From positions 1-43,569 of the forward strand of contig CAITFY010000072.1 of NCBI GenBank assembly GCA_903891755.1: 43,569 nt of DNA, written 5' to 3'. Source of the stretch: an uncultured Actinomycetes bacterium. GTDB lineage: Bacteria > Actinomycetota > Actinomycetes > Nanopelagicales > Nanopelagicaceae. Numbering within the stretch: position 1 is the first letter of the stretch; each line of letters starts with the position of its first letter. The translations under genes were made by a program, and so were the position numbers. The notes beneath the pieces were generated by a model. That model made no database searches. It was not told the DNA's origin and saw only the letters and a program-made list of their open reading frames with translations. Of this stretch, positions 10,183 to 20,400 are shown in pieces.

Positions 10183-10990
10183 CGTTCAAGATCACCTTCA
10201 CAAGCAATTTCACGATAATCGACTTCTCGTAAAGGTCCCTCAAGTAACGCTCTTCTTTTGGATAATTAAAGTGCTCTGTACAACTGTCGGAGAGACCTTT
10301 GCCGACTACCTCAACAACACCTTGGGTTTTGGCCTTAACGGCACCACCGCAGTGACAGTTGTTGCGCTGGTAATTGCACTCTTCTTTCAATTTCGTTCTA
10401 AAACCTACAAACCATTTCTATACTGGCTTGTCGTAGTGCTGATTAGCGTCGCAGGTACTCTCTTTACCGATAATTTAACTGACAACTTCAATATTTCATT
10501 GCTAACTTCAAGCTTGGTATGGGCAGTGCTTCTCGGACTAACTTTTGCAGCTTGGCATCGCTCTGAGAAGACTCTTTCGATTCATAGCATCTTTACCTCA
10601 AAGCGAGAATCCTTTTACTGGCTCACCATTCTCTTTACATTTGCACTTGGAACTGGTGTCGGTGATCTCATTGCGGAACGCTTTGATCTTGGTTATGGAA
10701 TTTCCTTCTTTATTTTTGCGGGGGCAATCGTGATTGTGAGCCTGTTATGGAGATTCAAATTTGTAAACCCAGTACTTGGATTCTGGGCGGTCTATGTAAT
10801 TACTCGCCCACTCGGAGCAGCCATTGGAGATCAAATGGCACAGAACGATCCTAAGTACGGTGGATGGGGATTGGGCACAACCAATACCAGCTACATTTTC
10901 TTGTCACTGATACTGGTGCTTGTAATTTACTTAGGCATCAGCAAGCGCGATCAAATAGTGATTGATCCCGCTTCAGTTGTCACAGACTAA
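10175..10990 (+). CDS. COG4705-like multi-TM membrane protein, copy 2
   Basis: KVPQVTLFFWIIKVLCTTVGETFADYLNNTLG and KRESFYWLTILFTFALGTGVGDLIAE; clear paralogue of the preceding ORF. Confidence 0.8.
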   Translation: MDNVQDHLHKQFHDNRLLVKVPQVTLFFWIIKVLCTTVGETFADYLNNTLGFGLNGTTAVTVVALVIALFFQFRSKTYKPFLYWLVVVLISVAGTLFTDNLTDNFNISLLTSSLVWAVLLGLTFAAWHRSEKTLSIHSIFTSKRESFYWLTILFTFALGTGVGDLIAERFDLGYGISFFIFAGAIVIVSLLWRFKFVNPVLGFWAVYVITRPLGAAIGDQMAQNDPKYGGWGLGTTNTSYIFLSLILVLVIYLGISKRDQIVIDPASVVTD

Positions 10991-11564
10991 ATGAAGGGTA
11001 TTCGTCTGTAACCAGCGCAACGGTATAGCCGTAGATCCGATTCCAGAAGTCAATCGTTCCTAGGACTGTCTTAGCTGCCACTTCTGGGTAATTTCCAGTG
11101 ATTGAGGTTGCGAGCCAAGCGTAAATGGTCAGGAGCGCTGAAATAAGGGCGTAGATAATTCCGACAATATAAAGAGGAATTGCGAGGAACCATTTCACCA
11201 ATGGGAGCCAACGATTGAGCTTCTTTCCGCCTTCAATATCAGGGAATATGACCGCGATATTTGGATTGCGCTCAATTGATGGGTATTCATCAGTCAAAAG
11301 AAAGAGATATGCGCTTACTCGCGTGCTTAGTTCCATCACTGCATGGTTAAAAGTGAGAACATAACTTGGATAAACCTCACGAAAGATTAAAGCCAGCGCG
11401 GCCGGAAGCACGAGCACAGGCGTGCTCCATCCAGCGTGCATCACTTGGTAAAACGAGCCGAAAAATATTGCGACCGGAACAACGAGTACTCCACGCCAAA
11501 AAACCGTGGTTCGGTTGCGGTTTGTGAGTTGGACATCGACAAGTGTTTCTACCTGATTGCTCAT
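10980..11564 (-). CDS. DUF4389-like membrane protein
   Basis: Repeated DEYPS(I/F) motifs with TM segments; RWLPLVKWFLAIPLYIVGIIY. Confidence 0.72.
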   Translation of the reverse strand: MSNQVETLVDVQLTNRNRTTVFWRGVLVVPVAIFFGSFYQVMHAGWSTPVLVLPAALALIFREVYPSYVLTFNHAVMELSTRVSAYLFLLTDEYPSIERNPNIAVIFPDIEGGKKLNRWLPLVKWFLAIPLYIVGIIYALISALLTIYAWLATSITGNYPEVAAKTVLGTIDFWNRIYGYTVALVTDEYPSFSL

Positions 11565-11614
11565 GTGTAGAGGTTAGCCTTGGGATTGGGTCACTTCAAG
11601 GATAAAATCACCTA

Positions 11615-12148
11615 ATGGCGCAAGCACTTGAAAGTTCACGTGTGCTGCTGCGCAGTTGGCAAGAGAGCGATTTGGAACCCTGGATTGCGCTTAACCTTGA
11701 TCCCGAAAATCTCAAGTACTTTCCAAGGGTCTATTCCGCTGAAGAATCTCGTGCAAGTTTCCTTCGTATTCGCGACCTTCTCAACGAGAATTCACTTGGC
11801 CTATGGGCGGCAGAAGAGAAGTCCTTTGGTGCGTTCATGGGTTTTGTGGGGTTGATGCACCACGACATTCCCGGTATCTCTTTTATGCCATGTCATGAAA
11901 TTGGGTGGAGACTAGACAAGAAGTATTGGGGCAAGGGGTATGCAACCGAGGCTGCAAAGGTTGTTCTCGCCTATGGACTCACCGAGTTAAAGATTGAGGA
12001 GATATTCTCCTTTACGGCCAAAGGAAATCTTCCATCGATCAACGTGATGAAGAAAATCGGATTGCACGAGAGGCCAGAGTTAGCTTTTGAGCATCCTCGA
12101 ATTCCAGATGAAAGTCCAGTTAAGTCACACGTTGTGTACTCGACATGA
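11615..12148 (+). CDS. GNAT-family N-acetyltransferase (RimJ/RimL-like)
   Basis: EIGWRLDKKYWGKGYATEAAKVVLAYG and NLPSINVMKKIGL. Confidence 0.93.
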   Translation: MAQALESSRVLLRSWQESDLEPWIALNLDPENLKYFPRVYSAEESRASFLRIRDLLNENSLGLWAAEEKSFGAFMGFVGLMHHDIPGISFMPCHEIGWRLDKKYWGKGYATEAAKVVLAYGLTELKIEEIFSFTAKGNLPSINVMKKIGLHERPELAFEHPRIPDESPVKSHVVYST

Positions 12149-13017
12149 AACTTCGAACTCTATTGTTACTCTTAATTCTTATTGCTCCGATAAGTATTGA
12201 GAGTAGTTCTGCCGCTAATGTGACTATTCCAAGTTCGAGAAGTTTTAGCCTCTTTGTGCCATCAAATTACTCTGCTGCAACACCGGCGCCACTTGTGATT
12301 GCCCTTTCGGGATATAACCAGAGCGGCGCGGATTTTGAGAGATATCTCAAGCTAACTCCGTTAGCGCAATCAAGTGGATTTCTCTATGTGCATCCCGATG
12401 GGAGCAAGGATCTTCACGGAATCAGATTTTGGAATGGAACTCCTGAGTGTTGTGATTTCCAAAACCCTAAAGTCGATGATGCAAAGTACATCATGAGCAT
12501 CATCTCTCAAGTAGAAGCGAAGTATTCTGTTGATCTTAATCGCATCTACATCATTGGACATTCCAATGGGGGATTTCTAGCAAATAACCTGGCCTGCAAT
12601 TACTCAGATCAGATTGCAGCCGTAGTTAATATGGCAGGAGGAAGTTTTACAAACGCTTCTTCGTGTAAACCGAGTTCGCCTATCAGCGTCTTGGAGATCT
12701 GGGGGACCGCTGATGAGACCTACACAATAAATCATATTCTTGGTAAACCTATTCCTGGAGCTCTCAAGATATTTAGTGCATGGGGCGCGGCAAATCATTG
12801 TGATGCTATTACTCAAACCCTTGCGCAGAAATTAGATCTTGATGCGAAAATACTGGGAGCCGAAACTGCGGTTGTTCAATATCAAAATTGTCCCGCAGGA
12901 ACGTCGATTGATTTCTGGAGGATTTCTGGAGCGGGACATACCCCTGAACTAACAATGAACTTTGATCAGAGCGTGATCGATTGGCTTTTTAGTCACCCAA
13001 AAACTCGAGGGATCTAA
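12145..13017 (+). CDS. Secreted LpqC/PHB-depolymerase-like esterase
   Basis: Signal peptide; nucleophile motif IIGHSNGGFLANNLAC; PLVIALSGYNQSGADFERYLKLTPLAQSSGFLYVHPDG. Confidence 0.85.
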   Translation: MKLRTLLLLLILIAPISIESSSAANVTIPSSRSFSLFVPSNYSAATPAPLVIALSGYNQSGADFERYLKLTPLAQSSGFLYVHPDGSKDLHGIRFWNGTPECCDFQNPKVDDAKYIMSIISQVEAKYSVDLNRIYIIGHSNGGFLANNLACNYSDQIAAVVNMAGGSFTNASSCKPSSPISVLEIWGTADETYTINHILGKPIPGALKIFSAWGAANHCDAITQTLAQKLDLDAKILGAETAVVQYQNCPAGTSIDFWRISGAGHTPELTMNFDQSVIDWLFSHPKTRGI

Positions 13018-13150
13018 AGGGAAAGAGTTCAGACTTTTCCTGATTATCGGCTGTGAGTATTCCCGCGTCTCATAATTCCGCCCAACTGCTGAGGTATCAT
13101 CGAGCCATGTTGGGCAAAAAATCTAGGGTTGATGTGAGGGCGGTGCTCTC

Positions 13151-14482
13151 ATGAACCGCGCCGAAACAACGTCTAGATGGGCAAGCCTGGTCCTAGGTCT
13201 GGGTCTCGGACTTTCCTTAGGTATCTTTTTCAAAACCACAACTCTTCATGACTGGAGTTGGCCGTATCCGCTTATCACATCACTTTCACGAATTTGTGCC
13301 ATGTCTGGAACTTACTTGGCCCTCGTAGGTCTCGTTATGGTCTCTCGAATTGCATGGATTGAAAAGGCGGTTGGTCACGATCGCCTGGTGTTGTGGCATC
13401 GCAAATTGGGTCCTTACACCTTGTTCCTGATTGGATTCCATGTTCTCTTCGTGTCGGTTGCCTATGCCGGCAATGATGGGTCGCGAATAGGACAAGAGCT
13501 TTGGCATTTCACATGGACTTACGATTGGATGCTTCCAGCTACCGTTGGTTTCTTCTTCTTTTTACTTGCCGGAATTACTTCATATAAAAAAGTACGCGCA
13601 AAAATGTCCTATGAAACTTGGTGGACAATCCACTTGTATACCTACCTCGCGATTGCGCTAAGTTTCATGCATCAGATTCGTACAGGTCCCATGTTTATGT
13701 TTCATCCGATTTATAAGTGGTATTGGATAGGTTTGTACCTGATCTCCGCGGGAATCGTTTTGTATTGGAGATTTGCAATTCCGATTTACCGTTACTTTAG
13801 ACATGAATTGCGTATCCACAAGATTGTGGATGAAGGCGCAAATATGGTTTCTGTCATCATGCGCGGCCGCGATCTTGATCGGATGAAAGCTCAAGGAGGT
13901 CAATTTTTTAGTTGGCGGTTCTTGACCCCTGGCCATATTTGGGTCTCCCATCCTTATTCGCTTTCGGCGACGCCCACTGATCTCGAGTTAAAAATAACCG
14001 TGAAGAATTTAGGAGATGGTTCTGGTTCTGTCAGCAAAATACCTACAGGTACTCGCGTCTACTTTGAAGGTCCTTACGGTGTATTTACTGCGCAAAAAGT
14101 TACAAAGGGATTGGGCCAAGTGGTTCTGGTCGGCGGGGGAGTCGGAATCGCTCCTCTGTTGGCTTTGATGGATGAGTTTGATGAATCTGTTGCTATCGAC
14201 GTTCTCTTTCGTGTTTCTAAAGAGGAAGAGATTGTTCTCAACCGCGAACTCGATGAATTAGCCAAGCGGCGCGGCGCCCAGGTTCATTATTTGGTCGGGC
14301 CAAGAAAGAAGCATCCGATGAATGCGCGCGAAATTATGAAATATGTCCCCTCCTTCAGATATAGCGATGTCTATGTTTGCGGCCCAACCTCGATGGTCGA
14401 GGCGGTAAGAGAAGCAGCTGAAGCCTGCGGGGTACCAAAGAACCGTTTCCATGCAGAAATATTCGAATTTCATGCAAATTAG
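13151..14482 (+). CDS. Ferric-reductase-like flavocytochrome (TM heme domain plus FAD/NAD(P) domain)
   Basis: N-terminal TM region with conserved His (WHRKLGPYTLFLIGFHVLF; TIHLYTYLAIALSFMHQI), then HPYSLSATP and VGGGVGIAPLLALM. Confidence 0.9.
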   Translation: MNRAETTSRWASLVLGLGLGLSLGIFFKTTTLHDWSWPYPLITSLSRICAMSGTYLALVGLVMVSRIAWIEKAVGHDRLVLWHRKLGPYTLFLIGFHVLFVSVAYAGNDGSRIGQELWHFTWTYDWMLPATVGFFFFLLAGITSYKKVRAKMSYETWWTIHLYTYLAIALSFMHQIRTGPMFMFHPIYKWYWIGLYLISAGIVLYWRFAIPIYRYFRHELRIHKIVDEGANMVSVIMRGRDLDRMKAQGGQFFSWRFLTPGHIWVSHPYSLSATPTDLELKITVKNLGDGSGSVSKIPTGTRVYFEGPYGVFTAQKVTKGLGQVVLVGGGVGIAPLLALMDEFDESVAIDVLFRVSKEEEIVLNRELDELAKRRGAQVHYLVGPRKKHPMNAREIMKYVPSFRYSDVYVCGPTSMVEAVREAAEACGVPKNRFHAEIFEFHAN

Positions 14483-14509
14483 CGTGTCTAGTGAAGGGAA
14501 TGTGAAGTA

Positions 14510-15148
14510 ATGGGTGCAACCAAAGCAACTCTCATAGTCGTTGGCACCGTGGGAGGACTCGGGGCAGTGCTGGCCTATTCGCCTCCACATCACACCGCCA
14601 GCGGTAGTGGAATGGGAAGCGTTCCACTCGGAGGGGTTAAAAAGACGCCAGCCGCTGCTCAGACACCAGCAAGTGAGCCAACCACCCCAGCGCCGGTTGC
14701 AACTTCAGCCGCTCCAGTCTCGACCCCAGCTCCTGTTAAAAGTACGGCTCCGGCAAAGACAACTGTTCCAGCGACTAAGCCATCAAAGAAACCTGTTACT
14801 AAAAAGACTCCATCTGCACCCAAGTTAGCGAACGGTGTATTTACGGGAGCGGCGGCAAGTGCGGAACATGGCGGGACCGTTTACGGTCAAGTTCAAGTTC
14901 AAGTAACCATGGTGAATTCGAAGATCACAAATGTTGTGGTCGTTAAGGCGCCTACTGGACCAATCTCAGATGACATCAATCGCACAGCTGTTCCTGAATT
15001 GATTCAGCAAACCCTTGCTGCAACCACTCATGTTGGAGATATCACTGGAGTGAGTAGCGCAAGTGCCACATCACAAGGTTATTACGACTCTTTGGTTAGC
15101 GCTATTTCAAAAGCTGGACCAACCGCTCTTTCAAACGCCGGTCTATAA
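14510..15148 (+). CDS. FMN_bind-like domain protein with Pro/Ala/Thr-rich linker
   Basis: N-terminal TM, low-complexity linker, then FTGAAASAEHGGTVYGQVQVQVTMVNSKITNVVVVKAP...GVSSASATSQGYYDSLVSAISKA. Confidence 0.8.
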   Translation: MGATKATLIVVGTVGGLGAVLAYSPPHHTASGSGMGSVPLGGVKKTPAAAQTPASEPTTPAPVATSAAPVSTPAPVKSTAPAKTTVPATKPSKKPVTKKTPSAPKLANGVFTGAAASAEHGGTVYGQVQVQVTMVNSKITNVVVVKAPTGPISDDINRTAVPELIQQTLAATTHVGDITGVSSASATSQGYYDSLVSAISKAGPTALSNAGL

Positions 15149-15149
15149 A

Positions 15150-15674
15150 TTATCGGTCGGCGGCGATTCTCCACTTTTCCATGATTGTTAGTTGCTTGGT
15201 CATGGCGGAGTAGTGCGCCAACTCTTTCTTCTGATTCTTTGAGTGGACTGCTAATACGCATTTTTTTGCGGTCGCAACGTTGGTGTAGCACTTTGTTATA
15301 GCTTGCTGTTGGCTCAACTCAAAGGAGTACCAAGAGTATGCCGCTAGATCATAGGACCTAAAAGTTGTGCGAGCTGGGTAGGTAGTATTCGAAGTTGGGC
15401 TCAGATAAGTCCAATTCTTGGCTAAGTCTTTATCGAATGTGACCAATGCGGTTTTGATTGTAAAGAGCTGCTTATTCATCTTCGATACCGCGGCTTGAAC
15501 CGTTGCCGAAGAAGCCTTCGTTGTGATCGTGCCATTGATAACGCTGAAATCATGAATGCTCACTACGGTCGCATCGTATTCTCCAACGAGGTCAACTGCC
15601 TTCGCTGGAGCGGACATCAGCCCCAGCACGCAGAGTGCTAAGGCTGATGTAGCTAAACGTTTCTTTGCCTTCAT
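15150..15674 (-). CDS. Small secreted protein of unknown function
   Basis: Signal peptide MKAKKRLATSALALCVLGLMSAPAKA; ATG overlaps the upstream stop (TAATG), supporting start at 15674. Confidence 0.7.
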   Translation of the reverse strand: MKAKKRLATSALALCVLGLMSAPAKAVDLVGEYDATVVSIHDFSVINGTITTKASSATVQAAVSKMNKQLFTIKTALVTFDKDLAKNWTYLSPTSNTTYPARTTFRSYDLAAYSWYSFELSQQQAITKCYTNVATAKKCVLAVHSKNQKKELAHYSAMTKQLTIMEKWRIAADR

Positions 15675-17404
15675 TATGCCCATTTAGCAACGATAGTGAT
15701 ATCGCCACTTGGGGTAAATGGTGAGGTTATTGGGGTTCCATTGACATCACCATTTGCCCAAGAGAGCGTTAAGGCTCCGTTGGTAAGAGTTGGCAATGTA
15801 ACTGCAGATCCCTGGGCGACCACCATTGAGGTGATATCTGGGCTTGCCAGGTTATTTGTTCCACCGTTGGGATCGATGATAACGATCGAAGAGGTTGAAG
15901 CAGCCGGGATAACCGAGAAGGCGAAGGTCACTTGCGGAGCGGCAAAATATGGTGCTGCTCCAGCTTGATCTGCGTGGATAGTGCAGGTACCAGCAGCGAG
16001 AGCGTGAACTTCAGTAACAGAAGCAACGGTAACAAGTGAGCAAATTGTGCTACTTGTCGTGTCAACCGTATAGGTGACAGGCAGTGAGCTGGATGCTGCA
16101 GCCTGCAGAGCCTGATTAAATCCACCAACACGCATGTGAACAGGGTTGATGTATGAAATCTGCTGATTGATGCCAGCAATAACGGTGAGCGTGAAGTGTG
16201 CGGTAGAACTTCCCGATGCGTTCGTAGCTGTCAATGTATAGGAAGTATTTGCTTGAGCGTTTGTAGGTGCTCCACTCAAAATACCTGTTGTTACATTGAA
16301 TGTGGTCCCCGCAGGTGCAGCAGGGGAGAGAGCGTAACTCGTTACTGCGTCACCGGTATTCTTGATGACGTATCCAGGGATAGCCTCTAACTGATTTACT
16401 GAAATCGCTGAGGTGGAAAGCGTAATTGCAGGAGCTTTCAGAGTGACAGTAATTACGCCACCGGTTCCACCGGTTCCACCGGTTCCATACGAACTTGGCG
16501 GCGGTGGTGGTGGTGGAGAATAAACAGCGTCGGCGGCAAGCACTGTGATATCACCCGATGTGGTTGACCCGTTTGGATAGTCATTCCGAGTGGTTGTAAC
16601 GGTCACGGAAGTCTTGACGCTTGCAGCCAACTTTGTAACTGTGATCTGCCCCGTACTTGAAATAAAGACAGTTCCACCTGCTACATCTTTAGCAGTCCAT
16701 GTAAATGCTGAATCGTAATTAGCAATCTGGACGATGTAGCCATCTTTCGTAGGTGTGATAGTTCCTAAAGTTGGAACCAGCGCAACTGCAGGTGCCGTGG
16801 TTGTAGGAGTAATTGTTGGGGGAGTGACAACAGGTGTTGGAGTAGGAACCGGTACTGGGATGAGTGGAGCAGTGGGCGTTGGTGGTACGAATGGACGCGC
16901 GATTGTTCCGACGGTAGCTAGCTTCAAAAGTTTTGCAGAGAAGAGGACAGATGCTTTGCCCTTGACGGTTACAAAGATAGTCGCGGTCTTAGCGATGGTG
17001 CTCTTGAATGAGAAGGCGAATGTTCCAACCTTGTCAGCGGTGTAAGTGCCGATTGCGGTTTGAGCGGCCTTTGCGTTCTTCAAGAGAGAAAGTCCAAGCA
17101 CTGCCTTTAGCTTCGCGAACTTTGGTCCCGCAGCAAGGGTGTATTGCACCTTTGGGGCTGGCTTTGTTGCTACCACTGGCTTTGTTGTTGACTGAACTTT
17201 GGGGGTTGCAGCCTTGGGTGCTGTCACCTTTGGCGCAGCTGCTGGCTTTGTTTGTGGCATAACCATTCCCGCTGGCATTGGGGTTTGCGTTGGCGTCGCC
17301 GCATTAGCAGATTGCCCAAGGAAGCCAGTTACTGAAATCAATGCCCCGGAAAGGGCGATAGCGAGTATCGCCTTTCCTTGCGCTGTCTTCGAATTGATAT
17401 TCAT
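15674..17404 (-). CDS. Secreted surface protein with He_PIG/Ig-like and InlB-repeat-like C-terminal domains
   Basis: MNINSKTAQGKAILAIALSGALIS signal peptide; Pro-rich linker; YALSPAAPAGTTFNVTTGILSGAPTNAQANTSYTLTATNASGSSTAHFTLTV (He_PIG-like); C-terminal InlB-like module. Confidence 0.78.
   Translation of the reverse strand: MNINSKTAQGKAILAIALSGALISVTGFLGQSANAATPTQTPMPAGMVMPQTKPAAAPKVTAPKAATPKVQSTTKPVVATKPAPKVQYTLAAGPKFAKLKAVLGLSLLKNAKAAQTAIGTYTADKVGTFAFSFKSTIAKTATIFVTVKGKASVLFSAKLLKLATVGTIARPFVPPTPTAPLIPVPVPTPTPVVTPPTITPTTTAPAVALVPTLGTITPTKDGYIVQIANYDSAFTWTAKDVAGGTVFISSTGQITVTKLAASVKTSVTVTTTRNDYPNGSTTSGDITVLAADAVYSPPPPPPPSSYGTGGTGGTGGVITVTLKAPAITLSTSAISVNQLEAIPGYVIKNTGDAVTSYALSPAAPAGTTFNVTTGILSGAPTNAQANTSYTLTATNASGSSTAHFTLTVIAGINQQISYINPVHMRVGGFNQALQAAASSSLPVTYTVDTTSSTICSLVTVASVTEVHALAAGTCTIHADQAGAAPYFAAPQVTFAFSVIPAASTSSIVIIDPNGGTNNLASPDITSMVVAQGSAVTLPTLTNGALTLSWANGDVNGTPITSPFTPSGDITIVAKWA
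16458..16487 (-). repeat. 9-bp tandem repeat (CCACCGGTT x3 plus CCA) encoding Gly/Thr linker
   Basis: Perfect repeats read directly, followed by a ggcggcggtggtggtggtgg poly-Pro-coding tract. Confidence 0.9.
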
Positions 17405-17417
17405 GTTCCTCTGCTTC

Positions 17418-20400
17418 CTATGGGATCTGTACATATACGACGTTGGATGGGTCAGACAAGATGTCAGCTGACGGGAATTGACCCATGTTTTTGACACCGA
17501 TGGTGTCCACAGCTAGGACTCTGTATTGATAATGAACACCTGAGGTGAGAGGAGGGGTATCAGTGAATGTCCACGGTTCTCCCGTGCTCAAACCATAATC
17601 ATCTACGGTTTGGTGCACGTTGTTCCATTTAGGTGCATGGTCATTCAGTTGCTGAACTGGAACCCACGGATCATTTACAGATACGCGACGTTGCAAGATA
17701 AATCCGGTTTCATTCATTGAGTTATCAACGAAGGAGACATTCACGTGAGCTGCAACTGCACCTACTGCTGCCACATATGTTGTGTCAGCGGTTTGTAGAG
17801 CTGTTGGAGATTTCATTGCTACGCCAACTGGAATCTGACGCATGAAGTCATTCTCTTCGTGTCCAAGGAGGTGGCAGTGGAACATATATTCCCAGCCGTA
17901 GTTAACCAATTGGTTGTAGTTAACACTCGTAGCATTGGTTGGATCGTAGTTCGCCATATTCATATCTTGGGAAGTTATTGCAACACCGTTGATATCGAAT
18001 AGCGCAGTCTGTGGATCGCTTGGACGAATGCTATTTGGAAGCTGCCAAGGAACGATTGGAACGATTGGCTTAATCGCTACATACACGATGGTCAATTGAT
18101 CCATCTGGACTGTATCGCGCCATCCCAAGTCATAGGCTGGAAGTGGCTGATTGATACCGTCCCAACCAGTAATTGCAACGATCTGCACGTTAAACATATG
18201 GAAGTGGATGAAGTGAGTATCCACGCCGTTATGTGTAAAGCGCCAGATCTGTGTTCCATCTGGAAGTGAATCGACAGGTTTACCACCGTTTGCAACCAAT
18301 TCATTTGCTGAGTTGGTGTTGATGATCTCTGTCGGATAGTCAACGCTCGACCAAGGCAGAGTGGTCTGATTTACAAAGTTTGTCACAGAAAGTTCAGATG
18401 ACATCGTTGCATTCATACGCCCGTACATATTGTCGAAGAGTTCTTGAATTCCAGTTTCATGGAAGGTCACTGAAACTTGTTGCGAACTCAAGATGGCAGT
18501 TGCAGATGTTGTATCCGTATAGCCATCTGGATAGAGCAGCTCGACAGTAGGGGCTGAGAGGTAACCAGAGCCAGGGTTTGTCACGTTGAGAGATGTGACT
18601 TGTCCAGCGCCAAGGGTAACCGCAGCCGTTGTGTTGTCAGACAAATTAGCTATGTAGGGAGTCCCGGTGACATAGCCTGCGCCTGGATCAACAACAGTAA
18701 ATTGCAACGAACCGACGCTCATCACCGCTGTAGCAGTCGCCGCTGTGCCTGTGGTTGGTGCGTCAATTGTGAAGACTGGTGTTGAGGTGTATCCCAATCC
18801 AGTGCCTGCCGCAATTGTGATAGAGGAAACTGAGGTAGGGGTCATTGAAGCCGTTGCAACCGCAGTCGAAGCGATGTTAAAGCTGATCAGTGGGGTGCTC
18901 GTGAAGTCACTCACCGTATTAGTCTTTGTGATGCTCGCAATTGAGGTAGGAGCAAGGACTGGATCTAGTTGTGCACCGCCAGTTCCTGAGATCGCGATAA
19001 CTGGGTCAGCTGTAAAGCTGCCAAGGTTGGCGGGATCAAGGGTCACTCCAGCAATAGGACCCGGGGTGAGTTGGGCAGTTGCGACAGGAGAAGTAGTACA
19101 AGTCATTCCAACCGGAGTAATGGAAACCGTTGGTGCCGACGTGTAATTAGTTCCGCCGTAGACAACTCCAATTGATTGGAGTGAGGCGTTCGCACCAGAG
19201 ACATGGGCATTACCCATAGCAAATGCTTGGGAAGCAACTACTGCTCCGCCGGTGCGGCCACCCGTCAGCGTCACTGCAAAGTAAGCAAGGGCAGGGTCGT
19301 AAGCGGCGCCCGTAACTGTACAAACACCTGGGTTTGTAACGGTCACAGATTGGACGGAGGTCGATAGGAAGGCAGTAGCGAAAGCATTGCCAGTCGCGCT
19401 TCCTGAAATAGTAATGGTAGGTGCGCTGGTATAGAGACCACCATTGAGAACATTGATGCCAAGAAGCGGTGTTGGGCTCAAGACCGCAACTGCGTTTTGG
19501 ACATCATTATTCACAGTAATGCCAGCAACAGTTACCAACGGAGTCTTCGTGAAAGTTCCGCCGTTATAGATGTTAATTGAGGCGATGCTGGTTGGGCTAA
19601 GTTCCGCAGTAGCTACCGCTGGAACTGTCGCTGCACCACTTACAGTTACGTTTGGAGTCGTGGTGTAACCACTATTGGTGGAGACGGTGACGGTGGAGAT
19701 GTTATTCGCACCAGCCATCTCACTTTGAACAACTGCGGTACGGGCATTTGGACCCGCCGGTGCGGGAGTAATCGAATTTACGGTCGGAGCAGTGGTGTAT
19801 GCGCTTGGGTTAGAAACCGAAACGCTTCCCACGGTATCTGGGGGAGAAATTGTGGCCACGGCTCTGGCGCCGTTTCCATTTCCACCATCCCCTTCAGTAC
19901 CCGTCGCAACATTTATCTGGTCGCCGATGAGAACCTGGGGAGTAGTAGTCTCGAGAGGATTTAACTTTGTTGGGTCAATCGCAATCGCTGCCACACCGGT
20001 TGAAGTTACTGCGAGTGAGGTATCACCAAGTGCTGGATAAAGATTGTCCTTAGTGTTCGTACCCAGGGCTGGGTTATATGCAACCTGAGCGACTACAGGT
20101 GCATCTTGCGATGCCTTGTAATAAGTATGAATTGCATCTGTTAGGGCTGTGGTAACCGTCTGGGTTCCTGGTTGGAAGATTGAAGTTCCTGCTGTACCAG
20201 CGAGATCCCGGTCAACTTGAATCTGCATGATTGTGCGTGTGTTAGGCGCATAACCAGGGATGGTTGCAGGAGCTCCACCGGAAACTGTTTGATCCCAGTC
20301 ACCTGTGAAGTAGTCGAAACGAGGATCCCAACCAGGGAATGGGGCAGGAGCATCGTTGTAGAGGATCAGCGTTGAACCTGCTGGAACATTGGTGAGGTCA

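Noticed and set aside
17405-17497. Upstream extension of the Ig-like surface protein ORF
   Set aside because: The extension overlaps the end of the oxidase gene and would bury the signal peptide starting MNINSKTAQGK.
18745-19146. 133-aa plus-strand ORF inside the multicopper oxidase repeats
   Set aside because: Shadow ORF created by repetitive GT/AC-rich coding sequence; no start context or motif.
18480-19870. Repeat array considered as CRISPR or satellite DNA
   Set aside because: The repetition is at protein level and degenerate in DNA; the reading frame is open throughout and continuous with cupredoxin motifs.
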